A stretch of 64,000 bases of DNA from Tetradesmus obliquus (lineage: Eukaryota > Chlorophyta > Chlorophyceae > Sphaeropleales > Scenedesmaceae): the NCBI GenBank assembly GCA_030272155.1, contig CP126193.1, forward strand, positions 6,634,001 through 6,698,000, in the 5' to 3' direction. Within the stretch, counting starts at the first letter, position 1; the number at the start of each line of letters is the position of its first letter. The notes under the pieces are model-generated. The model had not been told where the DNA came from. It saw only the letters and a program-made list of their open reading frames with translations, and made no database searches. Positions 38,201 to 50,540 of the stretch are shown here, in pieces. A program made the translations under genes and the position numbers.

Positions 38201-39521
38201 GCAGCTGTAGGTGAATGCTTGCCACTGTCTCAATTACAGCAATGCCGACTGAAGCACGCCTTGCTGCACATGCCTGCTGCTGTGACATGGATGCTGCATG
38301 CTCAAATTGACATGTGCTCGTCAGGAACTACGCCTTCCAAGAATTATTGCAGTCCCTCGGCAACATGCAGTCATAATTTGAAATTGCAAGTGCCACAACA
38401 GCAGCTGCTTGCTCGCTTCACCTGCAGGACTCGTGCTTCTGGCAGCCTACGTTCCCTTTGGCGTGCTACACTTTGCACTCAAGGGCCACACCGTGTGGCT
38501 GGAGGCGTCCTGGTCGGAAGGCAGCAGCACAGATCTTGAAGGCTTGCCTGCTGCAGCACGCGCAACCCTGGCTGCTGCAGCAGCAGCCTCAGCAGCAGCT
38601 GCCCGTGCACAGCACAGGACATCAATTGGTGACGTTCCAGCAAACATGCCGGCAGGGCGACAGCGCAGCACGCCAAGCTTCAACTTAGATCCGCGCCAGT
38701 TCAGCCTGACATCGGCTGGCAGGCCTTCTGGGCTAAAGCCAAGAGCAGTGCCTGGAGGTGCATTCAGCGCTGGGCCGGCATCTCCAGCTACGCAGCAGCG
38801 GCTGCACCAGAGCCATGCAGCACCTCTGCAGCGCAGCAAGCCATGGCTAGTGACGCGACTGCTGCAGCGTGCTGCTACCATGGTGGCTGCTTCAGTGGTG
38901 GGGGTAGTTGCGTACGTGCTGCTGCTGGTTGCTGTGGTGCTGGCGCTGCTATACGCATGGGTCACGCGCACGGTCTTCTCTGTGTATTGCATCTTCTTCT
39001 GCAGTGCTGCTGACAGCAACTGCTGCATGAAGCTCACACGTGCAGCCGACTTCTGGAATGTGGCAGATGTGCAAGCAGCTTTCTCTGCTGCTAAGCTGGG
39101 TGTTGCTGGTGCTCGTGTGCAGCAGCTGCCACATGCAGCGTACATCCCGAAGCATTCAGCTGATGCCAGCTGCAGCATTGCTGTTCCTCAAGCACAACAA
39201 TACGCTGGCAAGCCAGCCTGGGGGGCTGAGCTCCTGCATACAGCTGCAGACTACAGCCACACTAGTGAAACAGCTCGCTGCAATGCCGACCCCTCACATG
39301 TCAGCAGCCCATGGTGCAGCGAGGCAGGCGCAGTGATACAGACAGCACCGAGTGCGCTAGCAGCGAGAGCGCCTGCACTGAGAGCAGCAGCAGGCATCCA
39401 CGCCAGTCTGGGTGATGACGAGAATGTTGGGAGCTGTGAGAGGGTGGTGCGTCAGCAGCTGATAGGCACTGTCTGCTGGGCAAGCATGAGTGGAGATGGC
39501 AGCAGCACCACACGCCTTTGA
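32247..39521 (+). CDS. TRP/polycystin-like cation channel, intact copy B
   Basis: Large membrane protein (1447 residues, stop TGA) assembled from 14 exons with compatible phases: 32247-32564, 32954-33475, 33626-33688, 33903-34037, 34284-34711, 34953-35769, 36022-36113, 36329-36380, 36598-36742, 36995-37125, 37310-37417, 37623-37821, 37953-38192, 38428-39521. Residues ~1-500 include helical, ankyrin-like units ('LLHRAMAAGDDELLLMLVQ'). After a Ser/Ala-rich linker come S1 (~718-738), further hydrophobic helices at ~746-766, 773-792 and 810-832, and an S4-S5-like linker ('SRALGLLTPLSSKLGAML'). S5 follows (~889-901), then a pore loop and S6 ('ILIMSLLVAVITNTYN', ~954-980), the family signature. Unusually, further hydrophobic segments follow near 1065-1105 and 1235-1275. 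It probably acts as a cation channel; ion, gating and membrane are unknown. It is the only one of three local copies without lesions. Confidence 0.85.
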
Positions 39522-40812
39522 GCTGGTTTACATTCAGCTCTGGTGTTGCATGATGTGCCAGGCAGCATCGCAGCTGCAGCTAGGAGCTGCATTTCAGGTG
39601 GAGTGCAATGTGTGTGCCCTGCAGGGGCAAGCTAAGGAGCCCAGAGCGCATGCTGTGTGAGTATGTGCATGTGGATGTCACGATCTCCAGTTGTTGGAGC
39701 GTCTTTTATACGTAGTTTTGCCCAGGTCATGACTCAGATCGGATCTGCCACCAAGGAGCACTTGAGATGCTGCACAGCTCGTTCTTTGTTTGCCAATGGC
39801 AGTGCTATGAGGGGTAGTTGAACTTACGACAGTGGATGGCAGTCATAGCAACCAGCCTGCATGAGAGCATCACGTTTGACACTGCGCTGCTCACACGCAG
39901 CAGCGCGTTCGCTCTTGAAGATTTCTTTGCATTGGCTGATGTGCATGCACATTTTTGGCCTTTGGCACTCAGCATCATTTCCAGCAAAGCTGAGCAATGG
40001 GCGTGCATGCACAACTTGCAAAGCACCCGTGGTACTTGTTGGAGCTGAGAAGCTGTCAGATGCACATATTGTGCTGCACGAGACACACGTGCTGAAATAG
40101 GGTTGATGGCTTTTTGGCAATGCATACTGCATTGCATAGGTGGCACATACATGGCTACTGCCTTTCCATACCTGTGCAAGACGCTCATTGTGTCAACACT
40201 TTGAATGGGAGGCAATGCTCACTTTTCAGCTGCAGGCTGTCATGCTTGCTCTGCATCCCTGCTGCATTTGAGGGACATGCTTATGCTGTGGGGCCGGACA
40301 GCACTATGTTCTGTTCATCACTTCCTGCAAGTTGCATGCGGTGCACAGCGCCAATTTTTACTGTCGGCCAGCAAGGCAAGCAGTTGCATGCCTTCACCTC
40401 TGACCGTATGGACGCACTGGTGACGAGGGGACGGAGGCGTGTAGTTGGATTCTTGCAGCTCGCGTGTTGCGCTAGCTTGCCAGCTTGCTTTGTCATCCGC
40501 GAGACATGCTTGAGCCTTGCAATGGTCCGAGAGGTTTGATACTGTCCTGCATCTGGCATGTACTGCTTGCTATATGCACAACAGCTGGCATGCTCTTGCA
40601 GGCCGCCAGCTGTCTGTGTCCAGTATCTGTACACATTCGAGCTCACGAGTGCTGTTGATGGACGAGCTTGCAGCTTGCTTACTTTTGCAAACACAGCCAT
40701 CTTCAGTACACTGCTGCACAGCAAGCATGTGGTTGCATTGCTGCAATATCTCCAATAATATATATTGTTTACAGTAAGTGCAATTGCAGCACACTGGTGT
40801 CGAGCTCTCTTC

Positions 40813-40950
40813 ATGGTGCTATGTCTTGCATGTGTTGTATTGATGACAGCTGGGGATGCTGTTCCAAACTTTGAGGCAGACGACGGCTCACCTGAGACTG
40901 TTCCTGATGTTACTGATGCACCTATTCAAGCTACAACATGTAGCCTCTAG
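40813..40950 (+). CDS. Possible first exon or small secreted peptide, weak
   Basis: A 45-codon ORF opens with a signal-peptide-like stretch ('VLCLACVVLMTAGDAV'), then an acidic segment ('NFEADDGSPETVPDVTDAP') and a TAG stop. Composition differs from the chance ORFs nearby. It could be a real small secreted protein, the first exon of an unassembled gene, or chance. Confidence 0.25.
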   Translation: MVLCLACVVLMTAGDAVPNFEADDGSPETVPDVTDAPIQATTCSL

Positions 40951-42152
40951 CCCATGCGCACATTCAGCACCATACGCGCATCCAGTTGTTGCATTGTCCT
41001 TATGCCTTCCGGACTGTTGTGCCTTGCACTCAGTCACTGCTGCTTTGCCATCTGAATAGCGCGTTGTTTTACTTGCATTATGCCATCTTGTGCTTTGGTT
41101 TTGCAACTCAAGCAGGCTGCCGGCAGGTTGCAATGAGACAACCAACAGATGCCAGCTAGTTGTCTGTCTACACAGCATTAGGGCTTCGGCAATGCTTGTC
41201 CAGTTGCCTGTCGCAACGCCTGTGACTGTGTGCATTCACAAACTTGGTTGGGTGCACTTGCAGCACTGCTTGAGGTCATCTGCACATTTTGTAGCGGCAT
41301 GTCTGCTTACCAGCTGTGTGACTTGGCAGGGTTTGCTCTGCACTCATCAGCAACTGTGCAAGAGCACTGCTGCATATCTGAGGCCGTCTGCCCAGCCAGC
41401 TGCAGCATATGTTGAGCTTGCTCCTGGCGGCCGCGGCATGCCATGCGGTAGCAAGTCTTTTGTATCTGTGCTTGCTGTGTGGCGACTGCATGACTATTAT
41501 GTCGGCAGAGGTGTTCTGTTGTGAGGGCGTTGCACGTGCAGTCGTAGGTGGGCTGTCCTTTGCAGGGATGTTCTGTTCTGGAGGACTACTAGACATGGCG
41601 GTGCAAAGCAATCTCACGGAGCTAGCCAGCCACCTGACTAGTCAACAAATAACAACAGATAACACATACATTATTTGTGGATTTGTGTTTCATCGCTTTG
41701 CAAACACATGTTTGTGTGTGTATGTGTATTTGGGAGCCAAACCTGACGGTGATCATCCGATTCCTCGCAGCAGCACACAACGTGGTCTGCTGGAGCGTAT
41801 GCGAGGCTGTTTGAGTCAACCAGCTGCATGTGCTGGCAGGCAGTAAGCCGATAGGAGTATGAGGGGTTTTGTCCTCAGAGAAGAGTGGCTGGTGGCTCAT
41901 CCGGCAGCCAAGTTCATAAAGGGAGAGCTTATGCATCTCAAATGCAGTACAGCAAGTGCAGGCTGAGGCGGCAGCCTTTCTTGCCATCCAGCGTGCTGCT
42001 GTTGTGGGGGAGTTCTTCCTGAAGCTGACTCTAAGCATTCATGTGTGCGTTTCTCAACCACACAGTGATGCCGCGTGTGTATACGCGCTGTGGTCACTGC
42101 AGTGTTTTGAATGAGTTGAATGCATTTGGATGGATATCACAGGGCTGAATTT

Positions 42153-42238
42153 GTGAAGTTCAACAAGTTCAGTTGTGAAGCCTTCACAGTTCAACAAAAG
42201 TTTTGAAGTTCAACAAAAGTTTTGAAGTTGAACAAAAT
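42153..42238 (+). repeat. 19-bp tandem repeat
   Basis: Two full copies and partial flanking copies of AGTTCAACAAAAGTTTTGA. Noncoding, AT-rich. Confidence 0.85.
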
Positions 42239-42570
42239 CCATCTATGACAGCCCAGGAGTGCTGTTCAGGCACAGCACTCACATGCTGGCAGCGTGGATC
42301 AAATTCTGGGATGGGAGAAGGCTCAGCGTGATGCTGCTATGTGTGTATTGTCTGTGAGCAACTCACTTTAGGGTGATGTCTTGCCTTCCTCTCTGTGATT
42401 ACAACGCAGCAATCAGTCAATGGCAGGCCGCTGTGGCCCAGTATGAAACCGCCACGCAAGTTGCAGGAACCTGCTGTGTGGTGTGGTGTGTTGCTGCAGC
42501 CCGTGAGTTTCAGATGCCCGCCGCACTACCCTTTGCTAACATAAGTATTTTCTAACCAATTCTGATTACC

Positions 42571-42945
42571 AGGAACTCGCGTTGCGGTGGCTCCCAGGTG
42601 ACCTTGTCATTCGGGGTCTACTGTGTATTCGAAATGTTGACTGGGTTGTGCAAGTCGCCCGAATGCAAGCAGGCACCTGCTTTGGTGGCCGCTTTTGTGC
42701 ACTGCTGCTATCTGATGCGGTGTCACCCGGACACTGATCCTGAGGTCCTTCTGTCCTCTCAGGCTATTGCTCAAGCTATTGATGATGCTGATGAGTTTTT
42801 TTCTGCGTTTTCGTCTGACGGTTTGGACGATGATGAGTTGTTCTTCGATGTTTCCTCCCCCTATGAGCCTCTCGTTGGCTCCTGACTGGGGTTCCCACTC
42901 CTCGTTGAGTGGAGCATGTAATGTAATGTAATGTATGTATGCAAC
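42571..42945 (+). mobile_element. 3' end of a probable non-LTR retroelement
   Basis: An ORF ends at 42885 with 'FDVSSPYEPLVGS'. It has many GAT, TTT and GTT codons and few CAG/CTG codons, unlike the neighbouring genes. A short 3' UTR and a tail of TAATG units (GTAATGTAATGTAATGTA, to about 42936) follow. The last ~75 bp recur inverted at 48216-48290, tail included, which marks the tail as the true 3' end of a dispersed element. The upstream limit is not visible. No reverse transcriptase motif is in this fragment, so the class is inferred from the short-repeat tail and 5' truncation. Confidence 0.6.
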
Positions 42946-43141
42946 AAAGATGCTGCTTGGACTCTAATTAGAAGGTTCACTCTAGTTCATTCAAAAGTAG
43001 TGTAGCCAAACATGACAATCAGACATGCATGACGGTATGAGGTTCCGCTGTCTGGGCGTGTGCACGTGCAACACGTGTAATAACGGAGGAACTTTGTATC
43101 AGCGATCTTAACCGGTTTATTAGCTTTTACAAGGGTTCTAT

Positions 43142-46100
43142 ATGGTGGGCAGCAGCTAAGGTGGCAGTACGCTTGCATCTGCTGCTTTCATCAGTGCAGA
43201 AGGCGCAGCATGTGCCCCATTGAGACGCCTGCGACCAGGATGCTTGCTATGGCGTTTACGTAGCCATTATGAACCTGCCAACTGTGCTGCAAGGCGCAAG
43301 GGCCTTGTACACCACAGCTGCACTGGACACGTCGCTGGTCTGCAGTGCCCATGCTCCTGCAAGGGTGTACCTGCTCTGGCCTGCGCTGCAGCCAGTACCA
43401 CTCAAATTGGCGACTTCCTGGCATCTTGTTAGTGGTGCTGAGGTGAAGGTAAGCAGCTGCTTAGCGCTTCCGCGACCAGGCACAGCAGCAACAATCACAT
43501 GCCATGTTCATGCCACGATGCCGCGAAGTTGGCAGCCAACACCTGTCACGTTGCAGAGCTGCGTCAATTGCCAGGATTGCATAGCCAAACGTACAGAGCT
43601 ACGTGGAATGCTCTACTTGCATGCTGGGGTTGCAATGGTGGTGCACCGCCCACCATCATGCTGATATTGTGGTGACTGCGTCAGCGTGTGTCAGCGTCAC
43701 ATAATTCCCTTAATAGCCTGCTGTACTACACTCTCTACCACAACCTGCGCCATGCTATGCTTGGTGCAAAACCTGCAACACGTCACACAACACACTTATC
43801 AGACGCTGCTGTCCTGTGCATCATACCACTAGGTGCGCTGGGCAGGCTTCTCGCTGAAGCAGCGCGCCTGGCTCAACATCACCAACCAGCGGCGTGCTTA
43901 CGAAGAGCAGCCACTGCTGCTGTACACGCTGGCCAGCAACAGCGCGCTGGCCCCCGGGGCTCAGCTGCAGCTGCCGGCATTTGGCACAGAGGATGGGGGC
44001 TGCTTGCAGGAAACACCCTGCCGGCTGGGTCTTCCACCTGTGGTGGTCCTGTGCAGTGCCAGGGGTGATGCCAGCAAGCCCAGTGCTGCTGTGATTGGGG
44101 CAACAGCAGCACGGTGGAACAGCAATGCAGGTGCAGCTGATTGCGTTGTGCAGCTGCTGCGGGAAGGCGCAGCAGATCTGTCTGGCTGCCCGCTCGATGA
44201 GATATGCTCTGCAGTGGAGGAAGGAGACCTGGATGCTTCCAGCATCAGCCAGGCAACCGCAGATGCGCTGCTGCACAAGGCCATGGCGGCAGGGGATGAT
44301 GAGCTGCTACTGATGCTGGTGCAGGCGGACGTGTGCCTGCGCTGCTTACAGCTGGCACTGCAGCTGCTACTAGCCTATGCCTGCCAGGTGAGGTGCAACA
44401 GCAGCGGCTTCACTTGCATGGCTGCATAGTAGGGTGTGTGTGTATGTCTTGTAGAACATCCCAAGGGCGGCAGCGTTGGAGGTGTGGCGGATGATGCCTG
44501 CAATCGACTTGCAGAGCGGCCTTTTGTGTTGAGCTCATGCGATCAGCTTGAATAACATGTTGAACTGCTCCCATCTCCTTGCTGCTGTCCTGCATGCAGA
44601 GAGAGCTTCTGCCTCTGGCTGAAAGCATGCTGCGTTGCACGACAGTTGAATTGACGCACATGGTGAGTACATTTTCATGGCTATGGCCAGGCTGATAGCT
44701 GTGGCTGTGCATGCGTGTTTGTTGCCATGCCTTTATGTCCGCACCATTGCTAGTTCATTTGAGCTTTGATTTGATTGCTGCAACCACCAGGTCACGTCCG
44801 CGGTGATCATGTTCAACTTGTTTCCACTTCCAGCCTGTCTGATGCACTGTGCTGCGTCTTGGTGCTTGCAGGAAATGACGTGGGTGGTGCGCACACTAGT
44901 TGCCTCCAAGAACATGTTCGATGTGGAGCAGCTGCTTGCGAGCTACGTGCTTACGCGCAGGAACGCATTGAGCTCTACAGCAGCAATAAAGCATGCAGTG
45001 TTGAAGGTGAGCAGGGTTTCTTAATAGTTGATCCAGGCTCATTGCAAACTGTGTCGCACTCTGAGAGCTCATCATACATGGTCATGGATCATGAACACTG
45101 CTACTGCTATTTGGTTTGCATGTGGAGCGGTATGCTGTTTGACTCCAGTACAGCGAGCACCATCACCTGTTGCTGTTCTGCAGCAGCATTGACAAGTGTC
45201 TGCTGATAATGCTTGCAGGCGGCCACTGCCGGCTTTGTCACCAACCACGATGCCTTGCAGCTGGCAAAGCGCTTCAAAGCAGCCAAGCATGCGCTGCTGC
45301 GCCAGCTCATGAAACGCTACTCTGATGAGCAAAGAGGCTGCGCTGCTGCAACAGCAGCAGAGGACAGCGGCAGCCTACATGCACCAGGCCGCAACAACCT
45401 GCAGCTGCAGCTGCAGATGGCACACCTGCCCGGCAGTGACAGGTATCAGAAGCCCGGCGTCGCACCGCTGGCGCTGTTGAACCCGCTGCTGCACACAGTG
45501 AAGCTGTGCTTGCAGGAAACAACCTACCATGTGATCGGTAGAGGCGGAGGCATGGGCCGCTTCAGCATCCATGACAGCTCCCCATACAGTCTGGCCATGG
45601 CTCTTGGGGATTCGGAGTTTCTGGGACTGCAGCCTGTGCGCAAGTACACCAGGTAGGCACACATGGCGGCGCCAGCAACGGCTTTTCCAGCATGTAGTGC
45701 TGGTCATCATTCCACCCAGGCCTGCTGCAGCCGCCAGGAATGCCGAGCTCATGGTGCTTGCCATGCATGTTGTGTACTGCGAGCCTTGTGAACACAGAAT
45801 CTTGCCAACATTCCAGAGTCCATGTTCACAGCCAACTACCGCAGTGCTGACAGTACCAAACTCCTATTGCACTGCGTGCAGGCTGATCTGGCGCGGGATG
45901 GAGCTGCACAAGATGCGACACGTGTTGTGGCAGACACTAGCATCAGCAGATGAGGCTGCTGCAGCAGACGGCCCTTTCAGCAGCAGCCAGACCAGCAGGC
46001 AACCTGCAGACGCAGCTGCCCATGACAGTAAGCACTGCACTGGCAAGCTGCACAGCGCTGCGGCAGCTGCTACAGACCATGCAGATGAGGGTATAACACC

Positions 46101-49100
46101 TGACCCCAGGCTGACTCGCCTGCCAGCTTGCTTGCAGGACACCATGCATGTGCAGCTGTTGACGAGCATCGATGGCCTGCATGCGCCAAGGGCTGCTGGT
46201 ATGAGCCCTGGGTCAAGTGCAGGCCCATGTGCTGAGGGAGTGGAGAGCAGCTCCAACAGCTCTGGCAGCCTAGGTGGCAGTGATGCAGCCGCAGCTGCAC
46301 AGCAGCCTGCATCAAGGCCTGGCGATGTCAGCAGCAGCTACAGCACGGCATCCGGTGCTGTTGGTGCTGCCTATAAGGAGCACACAGCTATGGCCAAGGG
46401 ATCCAAGACACGCAGGCAAAGCACAATGCGCACCGGCAGCACATATGGTGCCGGGGATGTATGCGCTGGTGTCAAGTGCACTTCAGCAGCTGGCAGTGAC
46501 AGCTCTGCTGCAGCCGCAGCAGTAGGCAGCAGATGGATGGACCCGCATGCTGGGTGTGACCTGCTGCAGAACCTTGGTCTTGCTGGGGGCCTGGGGTCGC
46601 AGCTGGTGGTGTTGGGTGTGTTTCTGCTGCATGGCGTGCTGGTGGCACCGCGGTCGCTGCACGACTCATCCTGGGGTCGCTGGGTGAAGAGGATGGTGTT
46701 TGAGGTTACCCTGCTCGTGATTTACCAGGTGAGCTTCAAGCCATACACAGCGTGTATGCCTATGTGTCTGCCTTGAGAAACCAGCTGTTCCAATCGGTTT
46801 AAATCCATGCATGTGGAGCTCTTTCAGTGTTCGCTGTCAGAGCAGATACCAGTTGCCGTCAACCAGACCCTGACTGACAACTGCGCTCCTTGCTGCTGCA
46901 GTCTTTTGTGTTCACGTGTTGCTGTTGTGTGTGTTTGCCCTGCCCTGCCCTGCCACATCAGACAACTGTCTTGGGTGCCTCACACAGGCTGCTGCTGGCA
47001 GCCTTTCCTGCGCTGCTGCTTGGGAATGTTATAGACATCATCTATCAGCTCAAGTAAGTTGCAAACCATTTGCACAACATGTGCACTTCTTGTTTGATGG
47101 CGGCAACTAGATGAACAACCGTGCTCACACCAGCTTTGTGTACATTGTCTGGTTGCGTGGTGTACTCAGCACCATGCAACTACACCGCCAGACAGCAGCA
47201 ATGGCAGCTGGGCTAACATTTGCCATTTGACTTGCGTTGACATGCTTTGTGTTTATGGTGCTTGTACTTGCAGGTTCAAGTGGGACGGCAATCTGCGCAA
47301 CTATTTGCAGGATCACTGGAGCAAGGTGTGGAGCAGTGCTGGCAGCGGCAGGGCAAACTGTGTAACAGATTGCACCAGCTGCTGTGATTCACCATCCGAA
47401 CAAAGCCGGTCATCACTGTTTGCTGTGCTCCAGCCAGCGGATTTGCTGCAGCGCATAACACATGACAGCAGACAGTCTCGCTGCCACCACACGCTTGTTT
47501 TCGATGCTTAGACCCACCACGGCCTCTGTGCTGTACGCTGCTGTTGCAGCTGGATGTGCTGGTCAACTTTGGGCTGCTGGCACTGCTGGTGTGGGAGTAC
47601 GTGTGCTGGCTGACAGGCGTGCCGCTTGTAGATGCGTTTGGGCTGACAAATCATGGCATCCACTTGGAGAGAGTCGTGCAGGCGGCTTTTGCTGGTGGGT
47701 CATTCATACTTACAAAAGCTAGCACAAAGTGACTTGTGTAGCTGTGACAGCTGATACCGTCACCTTGACCTTCAGCAGTGCAGTCACCAATCATGCACGC
47801 GCTGGTGTGCCGCATCTGGCGTGCAGAGTCTTGAGCTCTGACGCAGTACTATGGGGCCATGCGTGCAGGCACTGCTGTTGCACGTGCGAAGCTGGCACTA
47901 TCACCTGACAATGCATGTGTACCTCTGCTCTGCCCTGTCCCCAGTGCTGGTGTGGTCCCGTGCGCTGGGGCTGCTCACACCCCTCAGCTCCAAGCTCGGG
48001 GGAATGTTGTACATCCTGCGGAGTGCTGCAGAGGAGGTTGCGGTGCTGGTGCCTGTGGTGCTGGTGCTGATACTGGTAAGCAGCTGCTGCCAACAGCAGC
48101 AGCAGCAGCTACCTTCTGGTGTTCACTGTGTGCTAAACCTTGAAGGATGCGCAACCCCTGCTGATGTGCTCAAGATGCACATCTTAGCCAGGCATGCATG
48201 CCTGGCATCCTTTGGCATTACATTACATTACATGCTCCACTCAACGAGGAGTGGGAACCCCAGTCAGGAGCCAACGAGAGGCTCATAGGGATGCATTATG
48301 TAGCTGCAGTTTGCCGATGGTGACATCCTGCTCTGTTTGCAGGGCTTTGGCACAACACTCACTGTCACGCACCACACAACAGAGCCAAAGTTCAACAAGC
48401 TGGCTGGCGCTATGCGGATGCTTGGAAACCCTAACGACCTGCGCCTTGCGGTAAGCCATGAAACTAAAAAGCGGTGCTGCCAACCAGTTGATGCCAGCAC
48501 AGATACAGCAATGTAATCTGCCTGTGCTTGACGAACAGCCTGGCAGGCACTACATGACTTGCACACATCCTTGCAAGCTTCAGAGCTACAGCAGGCAACA
48601 TAGCTGTGTTCCAGGCAGCCATCATGCATCCTTGTTTCCTGTTACCTGTTTCCCAATCATGCAGGAGTTTGATGATGCTGGTGACGGCAACCCCTTCCTG
48701 GTGGTGTGGGGCCAGGCTGTGACCATTGTGTACATCGCTGTGGTCAGCATCCTCATCATGAGCCTGCTGGTGGCGGTCATCACAAACGCATACAACCCAG
48801 AGAGTGTGCAGGCACATGCGCTGGTGATGCAGGCCGAGTCTACGTTTCACTACGACTTCCACGGTGAGTTAACACGCTGACCAGAGAGACATTCAGCCGG
48901 TTACGCTGGCGATTGCGCTGAGCCAACACGCTTGCAACACCAAGCAGCAGCATTGTACCTGTGACGTGCCCTCACTGATTTGCTCGTTCATTTGCCGCCT
49001 CGCCTGCCTGCTGCCCTGCAGTGCGCCACGCGCTGCCGTGCTCGCCGGTCAACCTGCTGCAGCTGCTGCTGGCGTGGCTGCCGCGCCGATTCCGCTCCGC

Positions 49101-50540
49101 GTGCTGCCTGCGTCCTGCCTCAAGTGGTGGGTGATCCCGCTGGACGGCTACGTGCCGCAGCCCATCGCGGGCTGCCCGGCCATGCTGCTGGCCACGGGTC
49201 CCTCAGAGGTCGGCTACCTGGCCTTCATGTTCCTCATGTACCCGCTGTTCGCAACAACAGGTGAGCTGGCGGCTGTGAGCTTGCTTGCCACTGCTTACCC
49301 TGCCGTGACTGCCTATTTTGGATTGGTGTTGTGTGCTCAGCAGGAAACGTGCCACTCAGGCACATGCTGCTGCCTCACAGCCAGCATAGTCGCATCAGCT
49401 CAGCACTGTGCAATTTATTTGCTGGCTGCACTCGCAGGCCTTGTGCTTCTGGCAGCCTACGCCCCCTTTGGCGTGCTGCACTTTGCAATTAAGGGCCACA
49501 CCGTGTGGCTGGAGGCGTCCTGGTCAGACGTCAACAGCACAGACCTTGAAGGCTTGCCTGCTGCAGCACGCGCAACATTGGCTGCTGCAGCAGCAGCCTC
49601 AGCAGCAGCAGCTGCCCGTGCACAGCAGAGGACATCTATAGGTGACTTGCCTGGAGGGCAGCAGCAGCGCAGAGCGCCAAGCTTTGATTTAGATCCGCGC
49701 CAGTTCAGTTTGACATCGGCCGGCAGGCCTTCTGGGCTAAAGACGATAGCAGTGCCTGGAGGTGCATTCAGCGCTGGACCGGCATCTCCAGCCACGCAGC
49801 AGCGGCTGCACCAGAGCCATGCAGCACCTCTGCAGCGCAGCAAGCCATGGCTAGTGACGCGACTGCTGCAGCGTGCTGCTACCATGCTGGCTGCTGCAGT
49901 CGTTGGGATGGTTGCGTACGTGCTGCTGCTGGTGGCGGTGATGCTGACTCTGCTTTACGCATGGGCCACGCGCACGGTCTTCTCTCTTTACTGCATCTTC
50001 TCCCCCAATGCTGCTGACAGCAACTGCTGCATGAAGCTCACACGTGCCGCCGACTTTTGGCGTGCGGCGGACGTGCAGGCAGCATTCTCTGCCGCAAAGC
50101 TGGCTGTTGGTGGACCTCATATGCAGCAGGACCAGGCAGATGACACACACATACCCAGGCAGTCAGGCGAGGTCAGCTGCAGTGTGGCTCTTCCCCAAGC
50201 ACAACAGTACATTGGCAAGGCTGCCTTGCCGCGTGGGCCCCTGCGCGCAGCTGCAGCCTACAGCCACATTGGCTCAACAGCTCCTGCTGCTTCTTTTGAG
50301 GGTGATGACTCGTCACATGTCAGCAGCCCATGGTACAGCGAGGCAGGTGGAGTGATACAGGCGGTGCCAGGTGCGCTAGCCGCAAAAGCAGCGGCGCTGA
50401 GAGCAGCATCAGGCTTTGATGGCAGAGACATTGATGATGAGAATGTCGGCAGTCTTGAGAGGGAGGTGCGCCAGCAGCTGATAGGAAGAGTGTGCTGGGC
50501 CAGCACAAGTGGCGATGGCAGCAGCACCACACGGCTCTGA
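43142..50540 (+). pseudogene. TRP/polycystin-like channel, copy C, disrupted at both ends
   Basis: Tandem paralog of copy B, clearly closer to it than copy A is. The first exon aligns from ATG 43142, and the 13 following exons have GT-AG sites and phases as in B: 43833-44387, 44600-44662, 44872-45006, 45219-45652, 45882-46728, 46962-47053, 47274-47325, 47550-47694, 47945-48075, 48343-48450, 48665-48863, 49022-49260, 49438-50540. Lesions: TAA at codon 6 (43157-43159), an 11-nt deletion in exon 1 near 43246, and a missing C in exon 13 near 49097, which leads to TGA at 49132-49134. An internal ATG at 43269 restores the exon 1 frame, so a shortened N-terminus is possible. The exon 13 frameshift would remove the last hydrophobic segments but leave the S1-S6 pore. 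A single-base sequencing error there cannot be excluded. A retroelement fragment sits in intron 10. Confidence 0.75.
48216..48290 (-). mobile_element. 5'-truncated retroelement fragment in intron 10 of channel copy C
   Basis: Inverted copy of 42858-42936, from the repeated ATTAC tail to the codons before the element's stop. GCATTA on both sides (48215-48220 and 48293-48298) may be a target-site duplication, though the left one overlaps the tail. Confidence 0.75.

Larger units (their letters stand above)
39522..42370. other. Region between channel copies B and C
   Basis: The first ~1 kb (to about 40500) resembles the region downstream of copy C (50541-51460). Shared blocks include the stretch after the stop (39565-39660 versus 50575-50690), GTGTCAACACTTTGA / GTGTCAACGCTTTGA, and a block near 40370-40450. 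The rest has only a weak small-ORF candidate and a short tandem repeat. Confidence 0.55.

Noticed and set aside
41409..41846. Open frame of 145 codons between channel copies as a small membrane protein
   Set aside because: Hydrophobic start but no consistent composition, no splice context and no paralog in the homologous flank of copy C.
22322..43159. Reassigned TAA/TAG codons (as known in some ulvophyte algae) as an explanation for in-frame stops in channel copies A and C
   Set aside because: The long open frames elsewhere (756 codons in the repeat protein, 1447 in channel B) use many CAG codons but no TAA or TAG. The stops replace different residues (Glu, Gln, Thr) and occur together with frameshifts.
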